Assembly (NCBI GenBank): GCA_038049695.1
Contig: CP142459.1
Coordinates: 70,612,501 to 70,676,500 of the forward strand
Origin: Cinnamomum chago
Taxonomy: Eukaryota; Streptophyta; Magnoliopsida; Laurales; Lauraceae
Reading direction: 5' to 3'
Length of the DNA: 64,000 nt
In this document: in pieces, positions 1 to 12,623 of the stretch
How positions within the stretch are numbered: position 1 is the stretch's first letter
Layout of the letters: every line of letters begins with the position of its first letter
The notes under the pieces: model-generated
What the model was told of the DNA's origin: nothing
What the model saw: the letters and a program-made list of their open reading frames with translations, nothing else
The model's database searches: none
Translations under genes and position numbers: made by a program

Positions 1-899
1 TTAAATAATTAGATGATGTTACTTGGATATTCACATGAAATTACCTACTATCTGTATATAGAAAAGAATCAAACTATAAATAAACACAGAAATTACTTTC
101 ATCCCATTTTACAGGCCATAGGGATTTGTATAGAGCAACTAAGTGCATAGATCATGATTCTAAAACATTGTTTGGTGAAGATCGTGACGTTGCACTTTGA
201 TTAGGATTTGTTTGTGCAATGAGAGGATTCTGCTTCCGGAAGAGAGAAATCATGCATTCTTACAACCCATAAAATCGAAATCTTCTCTGATTAAAAAAAT
301 TACTTTTGCATCAAACAACTAAACAATAAACTACACTCTCATCTCTCAAATTAATGCACCCAATGGAAGTTTAGCATAAAGGGTCAAAGGGTGCAGTTCT
401 ACAAGGGACATAAAAATTTTCTACCTTTTACAGAAGTAGTTTGCCACCATTTTAATTCGTAAGATGAATCAGAGCATGTGTGGGGAAATTTGTGTCTCTA
501 TCTTTCACACACCTATGATCAAAGACCCTTCTATTATTCTATTAGGACTATGAAAAATGAAATCCGTCCTTGTTGATCGTTTTTGTAGTGCCTTTTATAT
601 AGACGTAGATCATTATCATCATCAAAGTCTTTTCCCAACTCATATGGTTTAATATAGACATAGATCCAACCTTCAAATATGACATAACTGAAAAAGGGGA
701 TATCAGTATTTAGACCATTGCCAAAAAGAAAAAGAAAAAGAAAAAGAAGAAGGTGGTGACATCCATAGCACAAACAGTAATTTGACAGTAGTTTTTCTAA
801 AACCATGGATATGACCATAAGTTTATGTTATCTGGGGTTTACTTTTGAGGTCATAATCATTAATTGAGTCACCTCCACTACAAACAGATCATCTTCATG
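1..899. other. AT-rich spacer, no gene seen
   Basis: No coding exon, RNA gene or recognisable element is visible. The short open frames here have no domain character and low-complexity translations (for example the run of Leu/Phe from an A/G-rich tract near 720-750). Confidence 0.6.
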
Positions 900-915
900 T
901 GAATTTCTTTGATTT

Positions 916-1037
916 TTTTTTTGCTATCGGAGGGGTTCCCAACCCTTTGGGCTGGACTAATTCCTTCAGGCCAAGAGAGAAGCCGGATAAACACCCATAT
1001 GGCCCCTAGGTGGTGGCAGTACTAGTGGACTTAACCT
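916..1037 (-). mobile_element. 5'-truncated tRNA-derived SINE, minus strand
   Basis: The block starts with a T tract (the A tail read backwards) and its reverse complement matches the 3' half of the full SINE at 49401-49576, including the shared stretch AGTCCAGCCCAAAGGGTTGG and the 3' end before the A tail. It stops near where the B box would be, so it is a 5'-truncated copy. It is flanked by a 16-bp direct repeat, TGAATTTCTTTGATTT, at 900-915 and 1038-1053, which is a target-site duplication as made by LINE-driven retroposition. The duplication is exact, although its 3' T residues merge into the T tract. Confidence 0.85.
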
Positions 1038-1420
1038 TGAATTTCTTTGATTTGACTCATTAATTTTTCCACATTTTGAAATTTCTGTAAAATCAAAGAT
1101 TATTTTTTGGTTTTCAAGAATTGGGTCACTGACCTTAACTGTCTCTACAAAGTACTTATGATTTATCTGCAAGTTTGGGTTCGAGAAGATAATTGAGGTG
1201 GCCTTCAAGATCCAAATTGATGAGGTATTTCTTGACAATTGCACAAATCATTTGCCAATCAAAATAAAAGAAGCTCATAGATACATAGATAATACATATG
1301 TCTGTAATCAGATTGAAATTTCTTCAATACACAACTCTACAAAGCCCAATGGCAATTCCTTTAAAATGCAGATGCCATGATGGTTTGTGATATACAAAAC
1401 AGAAGCTGAAACAGAGATCT

Positions 1421-2329
1421 CTAATGAGTAAGGATGTTAAGAAGAGAGACTTTAGTCTGGATTAAGCGCCTAAACATGCATTCCAGTCCAGCCTCAACGT
1501 CTTCAATGCCAATCTCCAATGCCTCCAACCTTTTTTTAGCCATTTGAGCCTTCTCCATCTGGGCATCTTTGTTAGCAATGCGGGTGCAGAGGCCAGTCAG
1601 TGCTACATCCACACTCTCTATCTCATTCATTTCTTCTTCCCCTTCACAGGCTACTAGTCCCTTGCGGACCAATTTTGATACCAAGGACCACTTACTAGAC
1701 TTTTGGTTTGGCCTAGATGCAGACATGAAAGACAAGACGGCTCGGAGAACAGCAATGCTGATTGCCCCAACTTCTCTTAGCACGACAACCACCATTACTA
1801 GATGTTGATCAGTACTAATGAGAGAAAATGAAGCATATTTGCTCTCCATTCGCTTTAATTCACTAATACACTTGTTGATATCCTTCTTCACCTTCTTTCT
1901 AGAGCGAATGTACTCATTGACCTTGGTCTCAAGGGATGATTCTTGACCTCTTCTTCGAAGAGCAAATTGAAGTGTCCGTGTGTGTTCTTTCATCAACATC
2001 AAGATATCCCTAGTCGTGCCGCACATGTCCATCAATCTAACTAACCCGGTTGATATTTCATCAACACATTTCTCATGGTGATGGTTGATGAGGCTCTGTT
2101 GGGTCAGTGGCAAATGTAGAAGATCCTCAATGCAATCATACAAATACCTAATGTGACCCAAGCCAATGCAGATCGTCTCCTTTGTCAAGGAGGATCCTAA
2201 AGATCTTTCCCAAGCCTTGAGCTTGTTCATCTCTTCGTCAACTCTGAGAGCGAGAGGATGCGATCTTGATGGCATGCTAATGGAGCGAACATGGTAGCGA
2301 TTTTCAGGCAACTCTAGAGAACCAGCCAT
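1421..2329 (-). CDS. DUF241 family protein (single exon)
   Basis: The protein has 302 residues and belongs to the plant-specific DUF241 family (BPS1-like group), whose members are mostly uncharacterised. The family signature is visible: an N-terminus with MAGSLELPENRYHVRSISMPSRSHP, then LRVDEEMNKLKAWE, IGLGHIRYLYDCIEDLLHLP around residues 55-75, and the C-terminal block VALTGLCTRIANKDAQ followed by a helical LEALEIGIEDVEAGLECMFRRLI. The reading frame continues upstream, but the first in-frame ATG is at 2329, and family members start with a similar short Arg/Ser-rich leader, so I chose that start. There is no intron, as is usual for this family. The central part (about residues 175-215) is hydrophobic. 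A TATA box lies about 70 bp upstream on the same strand. The biochemical role is unknown. Confidence 0.9.
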   Translation of the reverse strand: MAGSLELPENRYHVRSISMPSRSHPLALRVDEEMNKLKAWERSLGSSLTKETICIGLGHIRYLYDCIEDLLHLPLTQQSLINHHHEKCVDEISTGLVRLMDMCGTTRDILMLMKEHTRTLQFALRRRGQESSLETKVNEYIRSRKKVKKDINKCISELKRMESKYASFSLISTDQHLVMVVVVLREVGAISIAVLRAVLSFMSASRPNQKSSKWSLVSKLVRKGLVACEGEEEMNEIESVDVALTGLCTRIANKDAQMEKAQMAKKRLEALEIGIEDVEAGLECMFRRLIQTKVSLLNILTH

Positions 2330-2396
2330 CTTTGCTTGCTTTGTACAAAAATTATGAGGAAGGAAGATGTTTTCTTGTGCCAATTCTTAGGCTCTT

Positions 2397-2407
2397 CTTA
2401 TATAAAC
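2397..2407 (-). promoter_or_regulatory. TATA box of the DUF241 gene
   Basis: Read on the minus strand this is GTTTATATAAG, a good plant TATA box about 70-78 bp upstream of the chosen ATG. It predicts transcription starting near 2367-2372 and a 5' leader of about 40 bases. This spacing supports the ATG at 2329 rather than the longer in-frame extension. Confidence 0.6.
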
Positions 2408-2409
2408 AC

Positions 2410-3345
2410 CTTTGAAGAAGATGAAGAAACATATTGAATATTGGCTTCTTAAGGTCCATGTGACAACATGTGAGGTAGAGGGTGGGGTCTTCTTGGTGTA
2501 AGGGGACTTTGTCACACCCATTGGCTAACAAGCCCCACACTCTTATCTCTTTGTTATTATTTTCCCTCCATAGATAAGAGGGAGGCATGGTGACTATATT
2601 TATTGTCTTAAATTGTTTATTTAGGCCAAAATTATTGGAACTTGATTCAATGCAGAAGCCGCAGATCCTCCTTTAGTCTTCCCTACATCCCACCGCCACT
2701 GCCACCGCCACGTCCACCATACACGTATAATTTGATCAGATTCAGTGTATTGTATTAAGAGTGCAGTTGCCAATCTATCTACCATCATAAAGGAACAACC
2801 AGGCAAAGAACAAACAGAGAAAAAAGAAGAATGAGATTCTGTTACATGAAAAATCAATTCAGCTCAAATTGCCAAAGATCTTACACTGGGGACAGTACAT
2901 ATCAAGTAAACAAAATGAAATAAGTACTCCTAAGGAACTAATTTGTGTAATTAGTGTCGGTAGACACTAAGACAAGTATTATTTGAAATGACTAATTCTG
3001 TGTCTTGATGTGTCAGCTTAGTACATGTGGGGTCCATGATATGGTGAATAACATTCTTTTTTTCTAAAGATGAAGAGAACACTACTAATGAGTACTCCAG
3101 TACTGGTAAACATTACAGACACAGATTCATATAAGCTTAGAGACTCTTAATGACAGGGTTACAACATACTAACTACGACATGGACACTACAACAACTGAG
3201 ATAAGACATGGAAGCAGTGTTTTTTGAGAGTGGCATCCCGTCACAGCTATTACACTAGAATAGTGTTACACATGCCGGGATCTCCTTCGTGGGGCCCACA
3301 TAGAGAAATCTAGACCGTTCAATATGAATCCTACGCCCTCTGGGT
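2410..3345. other. Spacer upstream of the DUF241 gene
   Basis: Presumed 5' regulatory region of the minus-strand DUF241 gene. I see no exon or bounded repeat in it. Confidence 0.5.
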
Positions 3346-3358
3346 GTATATATATATT

Positions 3359-3486
3359 GGAATGCTCACACAGGCTGCAGCCGTTCTTATTACAAGCTGG
3401 AGCCTCTGTGAGGTCAGGCAAATCCGTTGGGCCTCACACAAGCTCCAGCTTGTAATAACAACAGCTGCAGCCTGTGCGAGCATTCC
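3359..3486. repeat. Near-perfect inverted repeat (hairpin/foldback)
   Basis: Two arms of 55 bp (3359-3413 and 3432-3486) are reverse complements of each other with only about five mismatches. They are separated by a loop of about 18 bp. The arm starts GGAATGCTC and contains GGCTGCAGC and TTATTACAAGCTGGAGC. The whole unit sits inside a TA dinucleotide tract, so a target-site duplication cannot be read. It could be a small foldback MITE or, if transcribed, a long hairpin RNA. Confidence 0.8.
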
Positions 3487-3511
3487 TCGTATATATATAT
3501 GTATATATATA

Positions 3512-3692
3512 TATTCTCAAACTTCAGTTCAATAGAAGTGGGTCTCACCCTCCAATAAAGCACCGGACGGAGAAATAATAAACATCACATCATATATGTA
3601 TATATATATATATATTCTTAAACTTCAATTCAATAGGAGTGGGTCTCACCCTCCAATAAAGCACCGGACGTAGACATAATAAACATTACATC
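3512..3692. repeat. Tandem duplication, about 100-bp period
   Basis: Two copies (3512-3591 and 3612-3692) share the block containing GGGTCTCACCCTCCAATAAA and GCACCGGACG, with a few substitutions, and are joined by a TA dinucleotide run. The TA tracts at both ends probably drove the duplication by slippage or unequal pairing. Confidence 0.85.
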
Positions 3693-4849
3693 AGCAGCGA
3701 TGACACGTCAACTCCCAGCCACGTTTTCAAACATGTGCCCAATCTTTTAGTGGGACCCATTCTTATTACGGTAAAACCAGAGGATGCCGGCGGTGGGGAT
3801 GAGATCCATCTTGAATGGTCTGGATTATCTCCATGTAGGCCCCATGATGGAGTTTCTGGAAGGTATGGTTGTGACAGTGGATACGTACTCTTGTTTTGAT
3901 GGATCTTCAACCAGAAATTTGTGGTGTTTAATAAGTTTCTTGATTGGAAGATCCAGAGTGCTAAAATGATGGTCGTGACCCTTTTTGTTGGCCATTAACT
4001 GTGTTCATTGTTGACAATAAGGTTTATAGGCCTTAATTCTTTGAGCATTGATCTATCATAAAGGCCTCCTAAAGTTTGGCAAGTTTTCCATGTGGACACT
4101 TGTAGCAACACCAAAAGAATGCAGAGGAGAGCAAAGCTCGGGGTTTGATTTTGATCACGCCAACATTCTGATTTCATTAACTTAAGAGCTTTAATTAAAC
4201 TTGGCTGAGTGGCTTGGCTCAGTACGTAGGAAAACCAGGGAACTCAGTACTTTACAAGCTTTGGCAAGACTTGAGTTAACTCGGTCGAGACTCCCCAGCT
4301 CATGAAACTTCAGTGATTGATGTTGCAGAGGGCTAATGTGGTTTATAAATCATCATCATCATCTAATTCCTTCTTCTTCATGTCTATGTAACTAGATCGT
4401 GTGAGGCTTATATAGATCTTCCTTTCTATCGGGGCTCATTGTTTTCATGAAATTGAATGCTTAGGACCTAGGCTCAAATAAGGATTATCAAAGAGGTGAC
4501 AGATATAAAAGGTAAGGATGTTGATGTGGCCTTTTGGCTTTTCTATCATTTAAATTACTAGGATGATTTCTGGATATTCATTTCCCATCTCCCTTTTCAT
4601 TCATGATCTTTCATTTTCCTTTCCTTTCTGTTATTATTATTATTGTTATTATTATTGTTATTATTATTTTGTGTGCTAAGTGGGAGCAGTAGTAAAGTGC
4701 ATGTGAGACCACCTGCTCACGGATCGGTCCTGGGTGCCTGTGTAAGATGAGACCCCACTTTCCACTCAGGCTGGTTAGATCGTTAGTTTTGAATATTCAC
4801 CTTGCTTCTTCAATGTTAACCACTTCACCACATAAAAATACAAGCCTTT
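3693..4849. other. Spacer with remnant repeats
   Basis: No gene is seen. A stretch around 4460-4640 shares blocks such as AAGGATTATCAAAGA and ATTCATTT with the Tourist-like element at 16282-16620 and is probably a decayed relative. An ATT-rich microsatellite lies near 4630-4670. Confidence 0.4.
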
Positions 4850-4985
4850 AGAGACATAGGATAGCCCAAGTGGTCATAGCCATATGTTCTCACCCACCGT
4901 GCCAGGGATCGACCCCGGGCACCAGCTGAGGATTACCCCAAGTGTATTACTTGGTTTAGCAGGAAAGCTGTAAATCATTTGACAA
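4850..4985 (+). mobile_element. Possible tRNA-derived SINE remnant
   Basis: An A-box-like block, ATAGCCCAAGTGGTCATAGCC (about 4863-4882), is followed about 30 bp later by a B-box-like GGGATCGACCCCGGGC. This is the spacing of an RNA polymerase III promoter in a tRNA-derived SINE. No A tail or target duplication was found, so the ends are approximate. It is not an intact tRNA gene, because no acceptor stem or anticodon arm can be formed. Confidence 0.4.
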
Positions 4986-7449
4986 CAATCCCCTCTCTAA
5001 TCTCCTTGTTTATTAGGGGACATAAAGAGGCAAGGATTGTGTCTTTCTCATACATTATATCTAGTCTTGTTTAGGATATATAATTAATAGAATCTGACCC
5101 ATGAACTTGTGGCATATGCATCTCCTTGTCTCCCCAACAAACCACAGTCACAGCCATTGTAACAATTGGTAGTTTGATGAATATCATCAATGGTTCAAGG
5201 AATGAAGAAAGCCAACCAAACGCCACGGTCTTGGATGCTTGTCTTTATCCAAAGAACCACAAGGCATTCATTGGATCTTCCAATTCACATGTCCTTCATG
5301 GTTGGCACTCATCAAGCTGGCCACATAAAGTCATCTCACTCATCTCAGCATATCAGGGGATCATTTCCCTGTATACATACTTGAACTGCATATGCACCCA
5401 AACTGGATGACTTTGTTGGGTTTGGATATGAGTTGTAGCCTGTAGGATTGAGACCAGATTCAACCCAGGACCTGGGGCTGGGGCCATTATTTGGGTCCAG
5501 GCATGTCATGGATCCAATCTAGACCCAAGCCATTGTGATCCCTACAAACATTTCCTATAACCTGGACACAAGTCGGGTCCCTGATCTGCACTTTGTAATT
5601 GACAGCAACCATCAATTTTAGACCTCTAATCCAAGGTGAAAATAGTTGACTGAACTCAAAACCAGTTTTACCTACCCCACATCTGATGCAGTGGTAACCT
5701 GAGGCATAGTCATTATCAGAGGGGCCCACGGATCGATAAATGAAATGAATAACTATCTATGTTTAATTGTCTACCTTACAATGTCAACGGAATTGATTCT
5801 TGGTATATGCCTAATTCACAAACCTCCTAACTATATTATGTGGGTAAAGGCCATGGACCTCATCAATTCATCAATCTGCTTTGATGGCCATTGGTCATGG
5901 AGTCCTCTCCTGCAAATAGTTGTTTCATTCTCTTGTTAGTTTGACCAATTTTTCAAATTAATTTTTTAAAGGAATCTTTTAGATTGACTTGAAAAATCTG
6001 TGAGTTAAATGTGTTTACTAATCTCTTTCCGTGTGTGCGCGGGCAGGCTCTCACTTGGGTCTCAGCCTTCTTAGCCGGGTTACCAAAAAATTAAAAAATT
6101 CATGATGGTTTTCTTAGGGGGAGGACAGTCTTTGTAACTGAATGGAACCATGGTCAGTTAAAATCTGCAAATGGGCTAGTCAGCTTTTTAATAAAATGGA
6201 TTCCAATCCTTTTATATTAAATGAACTAGAATGACTTTGACTCCCAGGCACCTTCATCGCTGGTAGGTCTGCACTTCTGCTACGTACCTTGGAACTCTTT
6301 ATAAAGTATATTTATACATACATTATTTCAAAAAAAAAAGAAGAGAAAATTGACACATCGGCAAAATTCATAGTAAATGGATCGCTCCAATAGGTTTTCT
6401 CTGAAGGTGTTAGAGAGAAACTTGAGAAAGAATTAGGAACTTTATTACACTATATTCCAAAATTATCATTATATTATAATGGGTACAAAAAGTTTCCCAA
6501 AAATATTAAAAACAGATGAATTTAGATCGCTCTTTATATTCAACAATGATAAAAATGGGTGCAAAAGACTAGAGAAGAATTATAAATTGCATGATTTTAG
6601 CATTTTTACTCACGAGCACGTGATTTTAATTAAAGATTAAATTAAATAATTCTCTAGATCATATTACATGGTTGATGTTTATAAATTTTTTTGATCTTTG
6701 GCTCATTATTTAGAGCCCAAATCCTTTCTAAAACTTTAATGTAACCACTAGCCTTGATGGAACCTTTGACATGTAATTAGTATTAAAAAGAATCTTGTAA
6801 GCACCTCTATTTATAGCAACATGAAATTTCATGCTAAGGAAATTTAATTCAGATTTTGAAGTAAAATGTTTAAAACTCAAAAATTAATAATAAATTAATC
6901 GAGGTGTGGTGATTATGAATTTCAAACTATGAGAGTTTTAGGTTTCTAGGCTCAATAATGGGCAAGAAAAAGAAAGAGTAAAAGGAGAAAAATCATAGCA
7001 TAACGCATACCTTCGGTGATTTGATGAGTTATTTTTTTATGAGTAAAAGACCAAAATCCCCTTATGTGTTTTAAAAGTTCCATTCTTTACTAAGAGGAAA
7101 AAAGATTGTTGAGGGGCAAACATAAAAAAAAGAAAAGATGAGAAAGGGGCAAAATGATAGGATTATATATTATATTATATATATATATATATATATATAA
7201 AAGCAAAGCTCTTCTAAGCTCAAGTTTAGGAGAAAATTTCGTAAACTCATGTTTGTAGGGAAACAAGAAGTTGAGAGGCGGCAACTAAGCCCTATGTAGC
7301 ACCGTCTCTAAATAGGAAAACAGGTTCTACATATGTAAATGTTGTATATGCAAATGGTACAAATATCAAAATTATTATCATGTTTGTCAAAATCACTATT
7401 TTCACATGAGAAAATGTGAACATTAAGTAGTTCAAGATGGATTTGAATC
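4986..7449. other. AT-rich spacer, no gene seen
   Basis: Contains several short open frames without domain character and an AT dinucleotide tract around 7165-7200. I see no exon with splice support and no element with readable ends. Confidence 0.5.
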
Positions 7450-7740
7450 TTTTGGAAGATTTTCACAACTTTATCAAAACTCACAAAGAATTACGATATG
7501 AAACTAAACATCTTGATGTGTATCATTAATACAATAACATTGAATGGTTCGATTTATGAACGAGGGGCTCACTAAAGTGGAGAGAATTAGATCCGTAGGT
7601 CTGATTTTTTAGACTTCTTTTTATAAGTTTCTCAAGATTCATGATGATTTAATTAGCAATGAAATTATACACTATTTCTTAGAGCTATAAAGAAGATGAA
7701 CAGTTCATCATAATTTTGGGGCCCACAAAAGTGAAAAAAA
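7450..7740. repeat. Dispersed repeat, copy 1 (relative in ZYP1 intron 10)
   Basis: This stretch shares an ordered series of blocks with 22580-22850: a GATATGAAACTA block, CATTAATACAA, a GGTTCG...ATGAA...CGAGGGCTCA block, then AGATC..TAGGT and GGGGCCCACAA. The two copies are clearly the same family but strongly diverged. Class and true ends are unknown. Confidence 0.6.
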
Positions 7741-10014
7741 AAAACATGTTTCATGAGTTCGAACCCATGATCTCTTTAGATGTTCCCTCTTATATTACCA
7801 ATTCATACATGAAAGATCATCCATCATCAAGACAAAAACTTCATATATATCGGCTCACTTTTTAAATAAAATTCTTTTACTTTTTGATAAATTGCTTCTT
7901 CCTATTATTAAATAATTAAAAAGCATATGTCAGATAAGAAGGTTTTCATGTTTAAATTCTTCAAATAAAAATTGAATAGAAAGCTTAATTAACATTCAAA
8001 AGTGTAAATTACTGTACTCTTATTGAAAACGTAAATTACTTTAAATCATCGTATATCACACGGTATAACTTTTAATATATCCAAAGACTGTTAACACGAA
8101 CAAAACTGTAAATAAAGCTATCAAGAAAACGTTTGTAGTGTCACATTCGTGCAGTTTCTTTTTCTTTTTTTTCTTTAAATCTCTCCCAATTTATTCGATT
8201 CAAGTCCGTGCTTCACTTAATTTATTGAGTTAGGATTCCCTATGCCAAGATTAACCTATAGAAAAAATAACTCATCCACCCATTTTTATTTAGTTGTTCT
8301 ATCATTTTTATTTAGTTGTTACAAATGAATAGAAAGACCAGTATTTATCCCCCTTTTATCCTACATGATAAGCAACCAAGATTGAACCACGTAGCATTCA
8401 TGAGAAACTATAAGCAATTCAACATGATACTAGAGTCTTCTAAAAATCCTTCAAGTTCTCGATTAATTAACCCATCAAGATCCGTCCATCCATCCAATCA
8501 CGTGTGTCTCACCAGATGGACAGTCATGAAGCTCATGCGATTTTAGAAAGCCTTACACCCTGCCATTATGGCACATGTAAGATGTGAGCATGTGGCATGT
8601 AGGTGTTATGTTTGCATTGGAGATATGGAGGACACTATACTGGAGTTGGAGATCATGTGATGGTGTGAGGAGATGATCAAGAGATTAGGCAACTTGAGAG
8701 AGAGAGAGCCGTTTTGTGAGATGGAAAAGAAGGACGAGATGGAAAAATAGTTGGAGTTGAACAAGGAAGAACACTCATATATCTGATTTCTTCTTCAAAA
8801 TCCTGTAGCTGAGGAATATATAGGTTGTTTTTGCTTTCTATCCTTGGTTTTTGAACCCTTGAGTATGTATTTGATTCTAAATAAGGGAAGTCTATTCTTT
8901 AGTCCTTACCATTTACTTTAACTATTCAGAAGCTCGATCAAGTCGAACCTAATTTGAAAACTAAAAGGGTCAGTCGGACCCCAATTTACTAGTTGGCTTG
9001 GTATAGGTCAAAATAAGGAATCGTCGACACCCCTAATTAGCCCATCAAATCACAACATAATGCACATATTTGAGGGAAAAGCCTACAATATTCTTTGACA
9101 ATAGATGGGACATTTTTGCCATTTGCTAAGTGAATTTTGACCAAAAACACTATATTCAACAAATTTTGAAAGTTAGGAGTTCAAAAATAATCCTCCATAC
9201 TACAGAAACTTCTTAATAATTAGGCCAACAGGTAACATCATGGAATAACCCTTCAAATAATTACTACAATAAATCCAACAACTTTACTGCATACCATTTA
9301 CTTTGATCAGCAGTGTAGTAAATTGGTCTTTTCTGAAAAATCACATCACCCATTTGAAACGCTAGCTTAAACCTTTTAACTGACTTTTACCACAACAAAA
9401 AAACATAGAATCTTTTAACTGACAATCTGAGGTCAACACAGGTGCTCTTATTTGATATGTAAACAAGAAAATTATTAGAAGCTTGAGATCTTTAAACTTA
9501 TTTGACTTTTTACGGAGAACTTTCTCCTAGAGCTGGATTGCAATTGCAAATCATCCCAGCCCTTGATTTAACAATGTTAAAAATCTATTGGCATTAAGAT
9601 TCAATCTAACAATGAATATAAAATTGGGCCTAGTGTCAGATCATTGGTTGACAAGAGTGTGAAAGGGGCTACACAATCCAAAGGCGGGCACAAGTGGGAC
9701 CCATAGAGCTAGATAGAGGATTTTTTTTTTTACCTATAATGGCTATTGTATAGTAAAAAGTAGCTGTTAAACTCAGGTTATCCTCAGGCATGAACCATCA
9801 TTTCCATGTAAAACAAGTTAGAGACACTCAAAATTACTACATTCTAGATGGGCCTTTCTTTAAGTCTTTTAACTTTTCACCATTTATAATGCACTAGGAA
9901 CAAAGGCTAATTAACATAATATTTAGCTCATCTTTCTTCAAAGTAGGAAACAAAAAAGAGCAAATGAGATCTGTTTATATAAATGGATATGATGCTAGAG
10001 GAAATAAGCCATAC
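7741..10014. other. AT-rich spacer, no gene seen
   Basis: No exon, RNA gene or bounded element is recognisable. Confidence 0.5.
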
Positions 10015-10403
10015 AATGCACCCGATGCAGACAACCCGATTCAACCAACATAATGCAGGTTAATCCATTTAACCTGACCCAACCTATGCAATCATGGCCC
10101 GATCCAATCCGGCTCAAATATTAGCAGGCCAAAACACCCTACACTAGCTCAGCTCTTTCCATGTAAAATAAACAATTCTAAGTCCCAAATATTAAACACC
10201 AAATTGTTTAAATAGGTTTAGGTATGCAGGCCGATCCAAAATATACAAATAGGTTATGTGGGTTGATCCTAACCTGACCCATTTAAATGCGGGTTAAGTT
10301 TTTCAAACCCGTGACTCACTAATTATCTATACTGTGGGTAGGCTTATGCGGGTTGGATTTGGATTGGGTGATCAACAAGTCAGGTCATGTTTTGCCACCC
10401 TTG
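10015..10403 (-). mobile_element. hAT-like nonautonomous element relic
   Basis: Read on the minus strand it begins with GGGTGGCAAAACATGACC, like the TAGGGGTGGC terminus of the element at 37632. It shares internal blocks with the copies at 37632 and 39985, notably CTATTTAAACAATTTGGTG followed by TTTAATATTT. The far end is not recognisable and no target duplication is visible, so the element is old or truncated. Confidence 0.6.
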
Positions 10404-12483
10404 ACCCAACCTTCTTGTAGTTGGCTCGACATGGGCCGGGTCTCGCTTATAGATGCAGGCCAGGCCGACATGATGAACCCTAAAGCGCGGCTGGTGGGCC
10501 CCGCTTGACCTGGCCCTAATTGCCTCTATACTTCCTCTATTCCTCGCAAAGACAAGGGAAATTACAAGGAATTTCCGGGAAAGCAACATTGTAGCCTGTA
10601 TAGGGTAGGGTCTATGTTGTTTGCCACTTTCATCAGAAAACGTAAGGAGAGTGAAAGGAAGTTGCGGCCCAATAAAGATAAAAAAGGGGTCTTGAAGTCG
10701 TCGGGCAGGAAATCTTATATACTTTCTTCTCATTTCAGTTCAAAGGAAAAGAGAGGTCTTTTCCATGGACTTCCCAGTCCCCAGTCAAGTTTTGAGTATA
10801 ACATTTTAACAAATGGAAAAGAGAGACGTTTACCGAGTCCTGGGTACAGGTGTCAATTCCCATCGGGTTCGCGTAACTGCCATTTCTTTTTAGGTTGGAT
10901 TTGGCTTGATATTTTCAACCTGATTAAGAAATAAAAAGAGTGAAGTTTAAGATTACTCCTGTTCTACAAGCCCGACTCAACTTGGATAATTGCATGACGG
11001 CCTATTAATCCATTTCAAAACCTTTTAATTAAGGTTTTGGATTGATTTTCGAGTTTGAGTTGGATTCGAATCGACATTTAGGGCATGTATCTGCATGGTC
11101 ATTTTTGTAGAAATGAAGCTGCCTTTTATTTTTTCATTCAAATACCTATGTTTGGTGCAACTAAGTTGTCACAAAAAAAAAAAAAAAAAAAAAACCCTAA
11201 AAACAGGCCTTTCAGTGGGGGCCCTAGGATTTTAGTTTGAGTGGGGCGGACGATATTCATCACCAACTACTTACAATATCCACTTATAGCAGAGTTTTTA
11301 AAAACATGATTTCCAAAAAATTTAAGGTAAGGAATCCTAGTACTAATACTGAATTCGTACATAAATGAACACATTTCACTAAAAAACAATTTCTCACACA
11401 TACAATAAAAACCAAAATTCAATAGAAAGCTAATTGACTGGAAATAAAATATCATAGAAAAGTACATCATCAAATGAAAACTACTCACATGCAAAAGAGA
11501 AAGATGCTTCATACTAATAAAAAGAATTAAAGCCCCATAAAAGAAAATATAATAATAATAATAATAATAAGGCTCAGGGTAGACCATAGAATCAATTCGT
11601 TCAAACATTCTTCCTCAGGACTACAAAATGGTTCATATTATTTAATGCACTATGTATGCAAAAAGACCTGGGGTGATAAGAAGTTTTCACGAGGGTTTTG
11701 GGACTCTTTTAGGGCAATTAATTTAGATATAAGTGGGGTATAGGGTGGGGGCCGTCTACACATAGTTTGGAATATAATGCGTGCAAACCTTGGTCCTAGG
11801 CCTTCCATATAAAAAATGCATTTTGGTCAAAAAGGAATATAGTTTTCATCTTTCGCAGATGCATACAAACGTGTGTTTACACACGATTAGTGGAACAATT
11901 AGACATGGGTTGAATCTATACAAGTTTTTCAAATTAATAAAACCCGACTGGGCTGCAGTCATGGTCGTCGATTTCCTTTATTAGGAGTCATCCATGATTA
12001 CTCCCGACCCTAGACTGGGATTTTCATGGAAATCTCCCGAGAATGGCAAGACCAGTTGTGGCCTGAGGGTGCCCAAAATACATGAAAAACAGTGAAAAGC
12101 TAAAGGAAGTAAGAAAGGGAAAGGGAAAATAAAGAGAAAATGAAAGGTTCTTGTTCTTCCTTTGTCTATTTGTCTTCTTGCTGGGATGTCATGTACCTCA
12201 TACATTTCCCTTTGAAAATTAACACAATCCAATACGCGGCAATGCTTGACCAACCTTACTTTGAAACGGTCAGTCCAATAGGAGAATTCCACGGTCCACA
12301 CAAGCATCCAAATTCCATGCAAAATGCTTTATTGAAAGCACTTGGGTATTGTAAGCAGTATCCCTTCTTCTAGATAAGAGGGGGCTCTTGACTCCTGAGT
12401 CCTGACTGTGACTGGGGCTCTGGGCATTCCTAAAATTGGCTTGTAACTTGCATTGTGCACAGAGCACCAATTAAATTACATTA
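10404..12483. other. Spacer with simple repeats only
   Basis: Holds an A tract near 11163-11192 and an ATA trinucleotide run near 11549-11571. The longer open frames at 10380-10733 and 10614-10934 overlap in opposite directions and have no family resemblance, so I do not call them. Confidence 0.5.
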
Positions 12484-12484
12484 C

Positions 12485-12547
12485 ATTATATTATATTATA
12501 TTATATTATATTATATTATATTATATTATATTATATTATATTATATT
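12485..12547. repeat. Pentanucleotide microsatellite (TATAT/ATATT)n
   Basis: About 12 uninterrupted copies of a 5-bp AT unit. It is a simple-sequence repeat likely to vary in length. Confidence 0.95.
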
Positions 12548-12623
12548 GAAGAGGAGGGTTTTGGATTTAATTTTGACTGGTGGGAGTTACAACAACTATC
12601 TTTTTTATGTATGAATATTTAAA

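Noticed and set aside
10380-10934. Overlapping opposite frames of 106-117 codons
   Set aside because: They overlap a hAT-like relic, lack family resemblance and have no splice support.
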